DNA from: Ruminococcus sp.
GTDB lineage: Bacteria; Bacillota; Clostridia; Oscillospirales; Ruminococcaceae
Length of the DNA stretch: 64,000 bases
Reading direction: 5' to 3'
Assembly: GCA_017475555.1 (NCBI GenBank)
Contig: JAFVFL010000046.1
Location: 1-64,000 of the forward strand
Below, one piece after another: positions 25,022 through 34,966 of this stretch. The position numbers and the translations under genes were made by a program. Positions within the stretch are counted from its first letter, which is position 1. Each line of letters starts with the position of its first letter. Under the pieces are notes generated by a model. That model did not search any database and was not told where the DNA came from. It saw nothing but the letters and a program-made list of their open reading frames with translations.

Positions 25022-26356
25022 ATGGCTTTGAATATATCAAGACCGATCGGCACAGAGGACGTAGTACCCAAAAACGTTCACAAATGGCATACCGTTGAAA
25101 AAATTGCCAGAGAAACCGCTGAAAGCTACGGCTTCGGCGAGATAAGGATACCGACGTTTGAGAAAACTGAGCTGTTTCTGCGTTCGGTCGGCGAGACGAC
25201 AGATGTTGTGCAAAAGGAAATGTACACGGTCAAGGCAAAGGATTCTGAATTCACCCTGCGTCCTGAGGGTACTGCTGGTACGATAAGGGCTATGGTGCAG
25301 AACGGACTGCTCAACGAGGCTCTGCCGCAGAGAGTATTCTATATCCTTTCCTGCTTCCGTCATGAAAGACCTCAGGCTGGAAGGCTCAGGGAGTTTCACC
25401 AGTTCGGGCTGGAAATGGCTGGCAGTCCTTCACCCGCAGCAGATGCCGAGGTCATTTCACTTGCAAATACGATACTGAACAGGCTGGGATTGAAGAATAT
25501 ACAGCTGAATATCAACTCTATCGGCTGTCCTGCTTGCCGTGCGAAGTATCATGAGGCACTCAGAAGCTTCTTTGAAGCTCGATATGATGAGCTTTGCGAT
25601 ACCTGCAAGGAAAGGCTTGTAAAAAATCCGATGCGCATACTCGACTGTAAAAGCCCGATCTGCAAGGAAATTGGAAAGGATGCTCCGATAATACTTGATT
25701 ATCTCTGCGAGGAATGCAGCGATCATTTTGAAAAGCTGAAAAAATATCTGACCAATTCCGGTATAAGCTACAATGTCGATCCACGTATAGTCCGTGGACT
25801 TGATTATTACACCAAAACTGTTTTTGAATTTGTGACAAACGAGATCGGTGCTCAGGGAACGGTCTGCGGCGGAGGACGCTATGACGGACTTATCGAGCAG
25901 CTCAGCGGTCAGAAGGTGCCGGCACTCGGTTTCGGAATGGGAATAGAGCGGCTCATGATAGTTATGGACAAGCAGGGCTGTGATTACCTGACCCCGAGGA
26001 AATGCGATCTGTATTTTGCTGCAATGGGCGATGCCGCATACGACAAGGCTATGGAGCTTACAAGGGTGCTTCGTGAATATGGGTATTTTGCTGAATATGA
26101 CCTTATGGGACGAGGACTGAAGGCTCAGATGAAGTATGCAAATAAGATCGGAGCAGCTTATACCTTGGTGCTTGGTGACAATGAGCTTTCTTCCGGTAAA
26201 GCAATGCTGAAAAATATGGAAACAGGCGAGGAGTCTGAAATACCTCTGAACGATAAGTTCATAGGCTGCTTTGATGCGTTTTACGTTGATAAAATGCTCA
26301 ACAGCTTCGATGACGGAAATGCTGCATCGCCGCTGATTTCGTTTAATGGAGAGTGA
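25022..26356 (+). CDS. hisS: Histidyl-tRNA synthetase
   Basis: A 444-residue class II synthetase for tRNA(His). Motif 2 region FRHERPQAGRLREFHQ near 112-127, RGLDYYTKTVFEF near 258-270 and the motif 3 segment ALGFGMGIERL near 300-310. The length is slightly above average owing to a short C-terminal tail. The ATG at 25022 is chosen (AGGAG upstream); an earlier in-frame ATG at 24968 lies inside the mgsA terminator. It is followed 6 bp later by aspS. Confidence 0.94.
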   Translation: MALNISRPIGTEDVVPKNVHKWHTVEKIARETAESYGFGEIRIPTFEKTELFLRSVGETTDVVQKEMYTVKAKDSEFTLRPEGTAGTIRAMVQNGLLNEALPQRVFYILSCFRHERPQAGRLREFHQFGLEMAGSPSPAADAEVISLANTILNRLGLKNIQLNINSIGCPACRAKYHEALRSFFEARYDELCDTCKERLVKNPMRILDCKSPICKEIGKDAPIILDYLCEECSDHFEKLKKYLTNSGISYNVDPRIVRGLDYYTKTVFEFVTNEIGAQGTVCGGGRYDGLIEQLSGQKVPALGFGMGIERLMIVMDKQGCDYLTPRKCDLYFAAMGDAAYDKAMELTRVLREYGYFAEYDLMGRGLKAQMKYANKIGAAYTLVLGDNELSSGKAMLKNMETGEESEIPLNDKFIGCFDAFYVDKMLNSFDDGNAASPLISFNGE

Positions 26357-26362
26357 ATGTAA

Positions 26363-28135
26363 ATGGATAATATGAAAGGCTTGAAGCGTACACATTACTG
26401 CGGAGAGGTAACCGAACCCAGTCAGGAGGTCGTTGTCTGCGGATTTGTTGAGAGAGTACGTGATAAGGGCGGAGTTATTTTTATCGTTCTCAGAGACAGG
26501 ACGGGTGTTGTTCAGCTGACATTCAGCGACAGATCTGATCCGGCTGTCTTTGAAAAGGCAGCGAGTGTAAAGAGTGAGTATGTACTCATGGCAAAGGGCA
26601 TGGTGCAGCCTCGTGAAAGTGTTAATGAAAAGCTTAAAACTGGCTATGTTGAGGTGTTTGTGGACGATCTGCGTGTATTGTCAAAGGCACAGACTACTCC
26701 CTTTGAGATTACCAACGAGACGAAGGTAAATGAGGAGCTCAGACTGAAATACCGCTATCTTGACCTCAGAAGAGCACCCTTGCAGCAGAAGCTTATCATG
26801 CGTCACGAGATCGCAAAGGTGACAAGGGAGTATTTCTACGAAAATGGTTTCCTTGAGATCGAGACCCCGATGATGATGAAGTCTACTCCGGAGGGAGCGA
26901 GGGACTACCTTATCCCGTCACGCATACATCCTGGGAAGTTCTATGCACTTCCGCAGTCTCCTCAGATATACAAGCAGCTCCTTATGGTCGCAGGATATGA
27001 CAGGTATATTCAGCTTGCACGCTGCTTCCGTGATGAGGATCTCCGTGCTGACAGACAGCCGGAGTTTACTCAGATCGACCTTGAAATGTCATTTGTTGAT
27101 TCTGAGGATATCCAGGAGCTCGTTGAGGGCTATATCGCACGGCTTTTCAAGAAGATACTCGATGTGGATATACAGCTACCGCTTCAGAGGCTCACCTTTT
27201 CTGACGCTATGGCACGCTACGGTTCAGATAAGCCGGATACACGATATGGATTTGAGATACAGGATATTTCCGAAACTGTCAGGGATATCGACTTTGTAGT
27301 TTTCAGGTCTGCGATAGAATCAGGCGGCTCGGTACGTGCGATAAATGTCAAAAATGGTTCAGCTGTGTACACACGTAAGGAAATAGACAAGCTCGTTGAG
27401 CACGCAAAGGGTATCGGTGCAAAGGGACTTGCCTACATTCGCTGGGTTGACGAGCCGAATTGCTCATTCAAGAAATTCGTGAATGACACAGAGCTTGAGA
27501 GCATACTCGGTGCAGTGAATGCTGAGCCGGGAGATCTTGTTCTGATATGTGCTGACAGGGACAAGACGGTTCTTTCAACACTTGGAGCAATAAGACAGAT
27601 ATGTGCTAAAAGACTTGGTGTCATACCGGAGGGTCAGTTCAACTTCGTATGGATAACAGAAATGCCTTTCTTTGAGTATGATGAGGAAAACGAAGCTTGG
27701 GTCGCAGCACATCATCCGTTCACCATGCCGATGGAGGAGTGCATGGAGTACCTCGACACAGACCCTGCAAAGGTACGTGCGAAGGCATGGGATCTTGTTC
27801 TCAACGGTACGGAGCTTTCAAGCGGTTCTATGCGCATAACAGACTATGAGCTTCAGCAGCATATGTTTGAGACTCTGGGCATGACTGATGAGGAGATCGA
27901 AGCTAAGTTCGGATTCCTTGTTGAAGCATACAAGTATGGAGCACCTCCGCATGGCGGTATGGGTATCGGTCTTGACCGTATAACCATGATAATGACAGGC
28001 TGCGACAATCTCAGGGACATCACGGCATTCCCAAAGGTGCAGAATGCAAGTGAGCTGATGTCTGAGTGTCCTTCACCTGTGGATAAGGAAAACCTCGACG
28101 TGCTCGGAATAAGCGTTATTGAGCAGGAGGACTAA
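26363..28135 (+). CDS. aspS: Aspartyl-tRNA synthetase
   Basis: A 590-residue class II synthetase of the bacterial type, with N-terminal OB-fold anticodon-binding domain, catalytic core (FLEIETPMM, FRDEDLRADRQPEFTQ) and the large GAD insertion domain (about 280-420); motif 3 is GIGLDRITMIM near the C-terminus. Bacteria with GatCAB may use a non-discriminating form; the sequence alone does not settle this. It forms an operon with hisS. Confidence 0.95.
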   Translation: MDNMKGLKRTHYCGEVTEPSQEVVVCGFVERVRDKGGVIFIVLRDRTGVVQLTFSDRSDPAVFEKAASVKSEYVLMAKGMVQPRESVNEKLKTGYVEVFVDDLRVLSKAQTTPFEITNETKVNEELRLKYRYLDLRRAPLQQKLIMRHEIAKVTREYFYENGFLEIETPMMMKSTPEGARDYLIPSRIHPGKFYALPQSPQIYKQLLMVAGYDRYIQLARCFRDEDLRADRQPEFTQIDLEMSFVDSEDIQELVEGYIARLFKKILDVDIQLPLQRLTFSDAMARYGSDKPDTRYGFEIQDISETVRDIDFVVFRSAIESGGSVRAINVKNGSAVYTRKEIDKLVEHAKGIGAKGLAYIRWVDEPNCSFKKFVNDTELESILGAVNAEPGDLVLICADRDKTVLSTLGAIRQICAKRLGVIPEGQFNFVWITEMPFFEYDEENEAWVAAHHPFTMPMEECMEYLDTDPAKVRAKAWDLVLNGTELSSGSMRITDYELQQHMFETLGMTDEEIEAKFGFLVEAYKYGAPPHGGMGIGLDRITMIMTGCDNLRDITAFPKVQNASELMSECPSPVDKENLDVLGISVIEQED

Positions 28136-28137
28136 AA

Positions 28138-28174
28138 ATAAAGGCTGTACATTTTCCAATGTACAGCCTTTTTA
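28138..28174. terminator. Bidirectional terminator after aspS
   Basis: A 13-bp perfect stem (AAGGCTGTACATT / AATGTACAGCCTT), 4-nt loop, with T run on the + side and A-rich flank on the other, shared with the converging rubrerythrin gene. Confidence 0.85.
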
Positions 28175-28187
28175 TTAATGCGATGTA

Positions 28188-28850
28188 TTAGTAATTCTCA
28201 CTTCTGACCTCGAAGAAGCTCTGCGGGTGGTGACAGACGGGACATACCTCAGGAGCCTCCGTACCAACAACAATATGACCACAGTTGCGGCACTCCCAGA
28301 TAGTAACGCCGCTCTTCTTGAATACCTCCATAGCCTCGATATTCTGGAGAAGCTTGCGGTAACGCTCCTCGTGGTGCTTCTCAATAGCCGCAACAGCTCT
28401 GAACTGTGCTGCAAGCTCCGGGAAGCCCTCCTGCTCAGCATCACGAGCAAAGCCCTCATACATATCCGTCCACTCGTGATTCTCGCCCTCAGCAGCCGCA
28501 AGAAGATTCTCAGCTGTAGTGCCTATTCCGCCAAGAGCCTTGAACCAGAGCTTTGCGTGCTCCTTCTCGTTGTCAGCAGTCTGGAGAAAGATCGCTGCGA
28601 TCTGCTCATAACCGTTCTTTTTTGCAACTGAAGCAAAATAAGTATACTTATTGCGTGCCTGTGACTCTCCTGCAAAAGCCTCCTGGAGATTTTTCTCAGT
28701 CTTTGTGCCGGCATACTTGTTCTTCGGAGCCTCAGCAGGCTTCGCCTCCTCTACAGGCTCAAAAACACCCGACTGTCTGCACTTCGGGCATCTCTCCGGA
28801 GCTGTATCTGCCTCCACCTCATAACCGCAAACGCTGCATCTGAATTTCAT
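28188..28850 (-). CDS. rbr: Rubrerythrin with two rubredoxin-like domains
   Basis: A 220-residue non-haem iron peroxidase that protects anaerobes from hydrogen peroxide. Order: N-terminal rubredoxin-like zinc/iron site (CSVCG ... CPKC, residues 5-24), ferritin-like diiron helix bundle (about 48-175, with [20 protein letters not shown] and EKEHAKLW), and C-terminal rubredoxin (CRNCG ... CPVC, about 187-207). The doubled iron-site form is known in Clostridia. AAAGGAGG precedes the start. Confidence 0.93.
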   Translation of the reverse strand: MKFRCSVCGYEVEADTAPERCPKCRQSGVFEPVEEAKPAEAPKNKYAGTKTEKNLQEAFAGESQARNKYTYFASVAKKNGYEQIAAIFLQTADNEKEHAKLWFKALGGIGTTAENLLAAAEGENHEWTDMYEGFARDAEQEGFPELAAQFRAVAAIEKHHEERYRKLLQNIEAMEVFKKSGVTIWECRNCGHIVVGTEAPEVCPVCHHPQSFFEVRSENY

Positions 28851-28936
28851 CTTAATTCCTCCTTTGATTTATTTCCGGCTGATAACATCAAACCGGTATT
28901 CTAAGCCCGTAATATTTTACGGGCTTATATTCATTA

Positions 28937-30946
28937 TTACTCCTGCTCAGATGAGAACTGGCTTTCATGCTTTGTAAAGAAATCCGTTCTCGGCGGCAGG
29001 AATTTCAGCTTTCTGCTGTCATCAGCAAAGCAGCTGATCGGTTCAAATATAGTCTCCCACGACCAGAAGCTTTCATCAACACGCAGATACTCCCTCAGCT
29101 TTTCGGTTCCGAACGGAGCGAACGGGTGAAGCAGTATAGCGGCGATCCTTATGATATAGAACAGATTTGCAAGTGCCTGCTCCGTCTGTTCAGGAGTATT
29201 GTCATCTCTGAGTGCCTTTGCCATATACTTGCTGCCGTTTCTTATATAGCTGTCAAGCACATAGGTACACTGATGGAATGAGAATTTCGACATATGACGC
29301 TCATATTCAAGGACAGCTTTTTTTGCCTCCTCGATGAACTTCTCCTCTGGAGCAGCCGACGGTAGTATACCCTCGCTGCCGGAAAGCTTCTGAGCTGTGT
29401 AGAAGGCTGTCCTTATCATGCGGTTATATACGTTCGACAGCAGCAGTCCGTCCTTTACGACAGGATCTGCATCCTCCGGCTTTGCTTCAGGATTAAGTGG
29501 CTTAGGCATGAAGCTGACTGAACGCTGTCCGAGACCAAGCCCGAGCCAGTGCATACGAAGCTGCTCAGGGGTATAATAATTCAGAAGCTCATCAGCCATC
29601 GGCGGCTTTACAGCACCCGAGCTCGAAGCCTTTTTGTCAAGAAAAAGGATATGATGATTAGCAATGATCACCGGCAGCTGTAATTCTCCGTCCTCAGGTG
29701 AAGCTGTCTTAGTCTCTGACTCCTGCTGTGCCATCCACATTGCAGGCTCAGCAATGCCGTAGAAATAGATATTATCCTGCCCTATGAACTGATATACTCC
29801 GGAATCCTTGCTGCACCAGTAATCCTTCCACTCATCACGGCTTCTTCCTACGCTTTCAAGGTACGTCTGCGTAAAGGATATAGGTGCCCAGAGTGACTCC
29901 GGCCATACCCATACAGTAAGTCCGTCAAGTCCCTCCATTACGGGTGCAGGAACACCCCATTCGATGTTTCCGGTAAGTCTGAACGGAACGAGGGTCTTTC
30001 CTGTCCTGTAGCGTATTCCGTTCTGAGTAAGTATCCTGCAAGCCTCATCGCAGTCCGAAAGCTTCGTGAATTCAATGGTAAAGGAGGGCTTTTTGGGCTC
30101 CTCGATGTAGCTATGCTCAGGCATGGAGCTGCTCAGCGATCTGTATTTTTCCTCATACTCACGCTTTACATAGATCACCGGCGGCTTGAGAAATTCGTCG
30201 ATAGTTTTCCATACTACCGGGCGGATATCCTTACGCTTCTTTATTTCCTCTATCCATTCCTTCATAAGCTGCTCATAGTCCCTCAGCCTGAAGTACCAGT
30301 TGGTAACAGGTCTCATGGAGGGAGTTTCTCCGGTCAGCGTGCTTACGGGATTTATCAGGTTTTCAGGCATATACTGATGTCCTAAATCGCATTCATCAGC
30401 ATAGCCCTTTTCAGATGTACAGCCTTCTACAGGGCACTTTCCGATGACCTGTCTGCCATTCAGGAAAACTCCGGCTTTTTCATCAAAGAACTGCATTGTG
30501 CTTATCTTGCTGAGCTGTCCCTTTTTATACAGCGAGCTGATGAACCAGTCAGTTACCTCGGCGTGTATCTCCTTTGAACGGCCAAGCCCGGACGCTGCGA
30601 ACAGATTCGGGGATATTCCGTATGCGTCGAGTGTCTCCTGCTGCTTATCGTGGTTCTTCTGTACAAATTCCTCAAGTGTACCGCTAAATTCGCCGTTGTT
30701 GACCTTTACTCTCCAGCTCTCAGCGATAGGTGAGCCATAGCAGTCTGTTCCGCCGACGAAAATTACATTTTCCTTGCCTATCCTGTCACGCAGAAAGCGT
30801 GCAAAGGTATCAGCGAATACGAACATTCCGCCGACATGGCCAAAATGAAGCTCCTTATTTCCGTATGGCATACCGCCTGTAATGACCGCCCTCTTAGGAA
30901 ACTCAGGACGAGGGATCTCAAATTTCTTTTTATTATTTTCTGACAT
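28937..30946 (-). CDS. Methionyl-tRNA synthetase-like class I synthetase, divergent
   Basis: A 669-residue class I synthetase closest to MetRS. The HIGH-type motif is HFGHVGG near residue 33-39, and the knuckle region has CPVEGC and DECDLGH, as in zinc-binding MetRS. The second catalytic motif is degraded: KMSKS is KASSSG (in FLDKKASSSGAV). There is also an unusual segment of roughly 90 residues after the stem-contact region (about 235-330). MetRS is the best call, but the motif loss means that activity should not be assumed and another metG may exist elsewhere. AAAGGA precedes the start. Confidence 0.75.
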   Translation of the reverse strand: MSENNKKKFEIPRPEFPKRAVITGGMPYGNKELHFGHVGGMFVFADTFARFLRDRIGKENVIFVGGTDCYGSPIAESWRVKVNNGEFSGTLEEFVQKNHDKQQETLDAYGISPNLFAASGLGRSKEIHAEVTDWFISSLYKKGQLSKISTMQFFDEKAGVFLNGRQVIGKCPVEGCTSEKGYADECDLGHQYMPENLINPVSTLTGETPSMRPVTNWYFRLRDYEQLMKEWIEEIKKRKDIRPVVWKTIDEFLKPPVIYVKREYEEKYRSLSSSMPEHSYIEEPKKPSFTIEFTKLSDCDEACRILTQNGIRYRTGKTLVPFRLTGNIEWGVPAPVMEGLDGLTVWVWPESLWAPISFTQTYLESVGRSRDEWKDYWCSKDSGVYQFIGQDNIYFYGIAEPAMWMAQQESETKTASPEDGELQLPVIIANHHILFLDKKASSSGAVKPPMADELLNYYTPEQLRMHWLGLGLGQRSVSFMPKPLNPEAKPEDADPVVKDGLLLSNVYNRMIRTAFYTAQKLSGSEGILPSAAPEEKFIEEAKKAVLEYERHMSKFSFHQCTYVLDSYIRNGSKYMAKALRDDNTPEQTEQALANLFYIIRIAAILLHPFAPFGTEKLREYLRVDESFWSWETIFEPISCFADDSRKLKFLPPRTDFFTKHESQFSSEQE

Positions 30947-30978
30947 ACTGCTTGTCCTTTCAGATTAACATTATGTAT

Positions 30979-31007
30979 ATTATACCATATTTCCATACCC
31001 ATTGCAA
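30979..31007 (-). promoter_or_regulatory. Predicted promoter of the MetRS-like gene
   Basis: On the minus strand TTGCAA (31007-31002) and TATAAT (30984-30979) are 17 bp apart. Confidence 0.7.
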
Positions 31008-31037
31008 GCATTTAATGTTAGGATATGAAAATTTTTC

Positions 31038-31066
31038 TTGTATTATTTCCTGAAATGTGCTAAAAT
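31038..31066 (+). promoter_or_regulatory. Predicted promoter upstream of the small ORF and ligA
   Basis: TTGTAT (31038-31043) and TAAAAT (31061-31066), 17-bp spacing. Confidence 0.55.
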
Positions 31067-31087
31067 AGTAATATCAATGATATATAG

Positions 31088-31273
31088 ATTTTTGAGGAAG
31101 GTGAAAAATATATTGATATAAGCGATGAGGAGTGGCATATTCGTATCGAAAAGCGGAATAATGAAATAATAGCCGGAGAAACTGAAGCATACTATGTCGA
31201 TAAGGGACTTGCTGAGAAGTTTAGAGCTATATTTGAAGAACCTGATGAAGACGAGATAGATCACAGAGTATAG
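31088..31273 (+). CDS. Small acidic ORF without a canonical start, upstream of ligA
   Basis: An open frame of about 61 codons ending at TAG 31273, 9 bp before ligA. The translation is coherent and acidic (e.g. ISDEEWHIRIEKRNNEI and YYVDKGLAEKFRAIFEEPD), unlike random sequence. No ATG, GTG or TTG lies in frame after the stop at 31085; the possible starts are ATT at 31088 or ATT at 31112, the latter with GGAAGG 8-15 nt upstream. An overlapping frame from ATG 31077 ends at 31121. Either a non-canonical start, a programmed or mutational frameshift, or a decayed start. No family recognised. Confidence 0.45.
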   Translation: MFEEGEKYIDISDEEWHIRIEKRNNEIIAGETEAYYVDKGLAEKFRAIFEEPDEDEIDHRV

Positions 31274-33274
<2,001 letters not shown>

Positions 33275-33315
33275 TCTGAACAGGGCAGGGGAGTGCCTGC
33301 CGGAAAGGAATTGAA

Positions 33316-33672
33316 ATGAGTGTAAAATTTTTATGGTACCCTAAGTGCAGCACCTGCAAAAAGGCAAAAAAATGGCTTGAGGATAATGGTATTCAGTTTG
33401 AGGAGAGGGATATCAAGGAGGATAATCCTTCTTTTGAGGAGCTGAGTGAGTGGTACGGGCACAGTGGGCTGCCGCTGAAAAAGTTCTTTAACACGAGCGG
33501 TCTGAAATACAAGGAGCTTGGACTAAAGGATAAGCTTCCAGAGATGACAGATGACGAACAGCTTAGACTTCTTTCAACTGACGGAATGCTCGTAAAGCGT
33601 CCGCTGCTTATCACCGGGGACAAGGTACTGACAGGATTCAGGGAAGCAGAATGGAAGAGCCTTATTGAATAA
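33316..33672 (+). CDS. Spx/ArsC-like thioredoxin-fold protein
   Basis: A 118-residue member of the ArsC/Spx/MgsR family. It has the CxxC redox motif (YPKCSTCKKAKKWLE, Cys11/Cys14) and the end motif VKRPLLI. Family roles range from arsenate reductase to RNA polymerase-binding stress regulator (Spx); no arsenic genes lie nearby, and the sequence does not decide between them. AAAGGAA precedes the start; it follows ligA after 41 bp and is closed by the terminator at 33697. Confidence 0.85.
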   Translation: MSVKFLWYPKCSTCKKAKKWLEDNGIQFEERDIKEDNPSFEELSEWYGHSGLPLKKFFNTSGLKYKELGLKDKLPEMTDDEQLRLLSTDGMLVKRPLLITGDKVLTGFREAEWKSLIE

Positions 33673-33696
33673 TTTTTAACAAATCAGCAGAGAAGT

Positions 33697-33736
33697 GCAA
33701 AACTCCGGAAAAGCCATTTTTCCGGAGTTTTTTGCG
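33697..33736. terminator. Bidirectional terminator between the Spx-like and Xer genes
   Basis: AAAACTCCGGAAAA / TTTTCCGGAGTTTT form a 14-bp stem with a 4-nt loop, and a T run follows. Confidence 0.85.
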
Positions 33737-33745
33737 TTTTGTGCT

Positions 33746-34792
33746 TTAATTATTATCATCTGGATCATCAGGCATTTCCAGCAATTCAGCAGTTTCCTCA
33801 CCTCTGTCTCTGCCGTTTTTTACCTCCGCAAGCGGATTGTTTTCAACAGCCTGACGAACGTCCTCACGGTCGAGATGCGTATATATCTCGGTGGTGGAAA
33901 CACTTTCATGACCGAGAAGCTCTTTGAGGGTAAGTACATCAGCACCGCCGTACTGATACATAAGGGTCGCAGCGGTATGTCTGAGCTTGTGCGTAGTAAT
34001 TCCTTTTCCGGCAAGTCCGGCTGAGGTCAGCGTGTCCTCAACGACCTGCTGAACACGGCGTTTTGAAATGCGTTTATTCTGATTGCTTATAAAAAGTGCC
34101 GGTTCATTTTTGGCTTTTGGGTTTTCAAGCCTTAACTTAAGATATTTCCTCAAAGCGTCTACACAAGCATTATTCAGATAGATCATACGTGGCTTGCTGC
34201 CTTTACCGATAACAACGAGCCGGTTTTCGGTAAAATCTATATCCTTTATATTGATCCCGACAAGCTCACTGAGCCGCATTCCGCAGTTGAGAAAAAGCGT
34301 GATCATACAATAATCTCTCAACGAATCACGGCTTCCGGCAGTTTCGAGCAGCCGCAGACTTTCGTTAAGTGAAAGAAATTTCGTCTGTGCCTTTTTCGGC
34401 GAAGCGATCTCAATATTCTTTGTCGGATCATCCTTAATAATACCCTTGACCTTGTTCAGGTATTTGAAAAAGCTTCTCAGCGATGAAACCTTCCTGTATC
34501 TTGCACGCTCATGGTTGTTTCTCTCATCGGCAGTATAGAATATAAAATTATAAATATCCGACACTGAAATATTACGCAGCTCGTCAGCTGTCATTCCGGA
34601 AATATCGACGTCAGCAAGGTCTTTACCTGTATCGTGGTTCATTTCGTAAATGTATTTCAGGAAAAGGCGTGTATCGAGGAAATACTCCTGGATAGTCCTG
34701 TCAGCCAGCATTTTCACAACTTTTATATGTATCAGGTAATCATTCAGAAAATCCGGGTTTTCTGGTGAGTTGTAGTTATTGACTGTTTTCAT
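33746..34792 (-). CDS. XerC/XerD-type tyrosine recombinase
   Basis: A 348-residue chromosomal-type recombinase, related to enzymes that resolve chromosome dimers at dif. N-terminal SAM-like domain (about 10-120), then the catalytic domain with Arg in NCGMRLSELVGI, Lys/His in HKLRHTAATL, His in LLGHES and the nucleophile Tyr in TEIYTH. It has an acidic C-terminal tail of about 35 residues not typical of XerC/D. It is next to addAB, and a perfect 19-bp hairpin precedes its ribosome site (34812-34855). Confidence 0.88.
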   Translation of the reverse strand: MKTVNNYNSPENPDFLNDYLIHIKVVKMLADRTIQEYFLDTRLFLKYIYEMNHDTGKDLADVDISGMTADELRNISVSDIYNFIFYTADERNNHERARYRKVSSLRSFFKYLNKVKGIIKDDPTKNIEIASPKKAQTKFLSLNESLRLLETAGSRDSLRDYCMITLFLNCGMRLSELVGINIKDIDFTENRLVVIGKGSKPRMIYLNNACVDALRKYLKLRLENPKAKNEPALFISNQNKRISKRRVQQVVEDTLTSAGLAGKGITTHKLRHTAATLMYQYGGADVLTLKELLGHESVSTTEIYTHLDREDVRQAVENNPLAEVKNGRDRGEETAELLEMPDDPDDNN

Positions 34793-34811
34793 AAGCGTCT
34801 CTCCTTTTCGC

Positions 34812-34855
34812 TACCCAAAGTTTCACCAAACTTACATTTGGTGAAACTTTGGGTA
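34812..34855 (-). repeat. Perfect 19-bp inverted repeat in the Xer gene leader
   Basis: TACCCAAAGTTTCACCAAA and its exact complement flank a 6-nt loop. There is no T run on either side. It lies between the promoter (34892-34920) and the AAGGAG site of the recombinase gene. Confidence 0.9.
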
Positions 34856-34891
34856 TATCCAGTCCTGTGTTTCTTTTTAGTCAACACCTAT

Positions 34892-34920
34892 ATTATACCA
34901 CCACTCTGCCGTTTAGTCAA
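34892..34920 (-). promoter_or_regulatory. Predicted promoter of the Xer-type gene
   Basis: On the minus strand TTGACT (34920-34915) and TATAAT (34897-34892), 17-bp spacing. TTGACTAAA occurs again at 34884-34876 around the start of transcription. The T run of the addA terminator abuts the -35 box. Confidence 0.8.
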
Positions 34921-34921
34921 A

Positions 34922-34961
34922 TAAAAAAATAGTCAGCGACAGAAATGCCGCTGACTATTAA
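34922..34961 (-). terminator. Terminator of addBA
   Basis: On the minus strand AATAGTCAGCGGCA pairs with the GTCGCTGACTATT arm, followed by TTTTTATTT; it ends the addB-addA transcript. Confidence 0.85.
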
Positions 34962-34966
34962 CTGTA

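Noticed and set aside
25457-26395. 312-residue minus-strand ORF opposite hisS
   Set aside because: Antisense to hisS, whose synthetase motifs are unmistakable.
34812-34855. dif site for the Xer recombinase
   Set aside because: dif is about 28 bp with imperfect arms around a 6-bp centre; this perfect 44-nt hairpin in a transcribed leader is not that shape.
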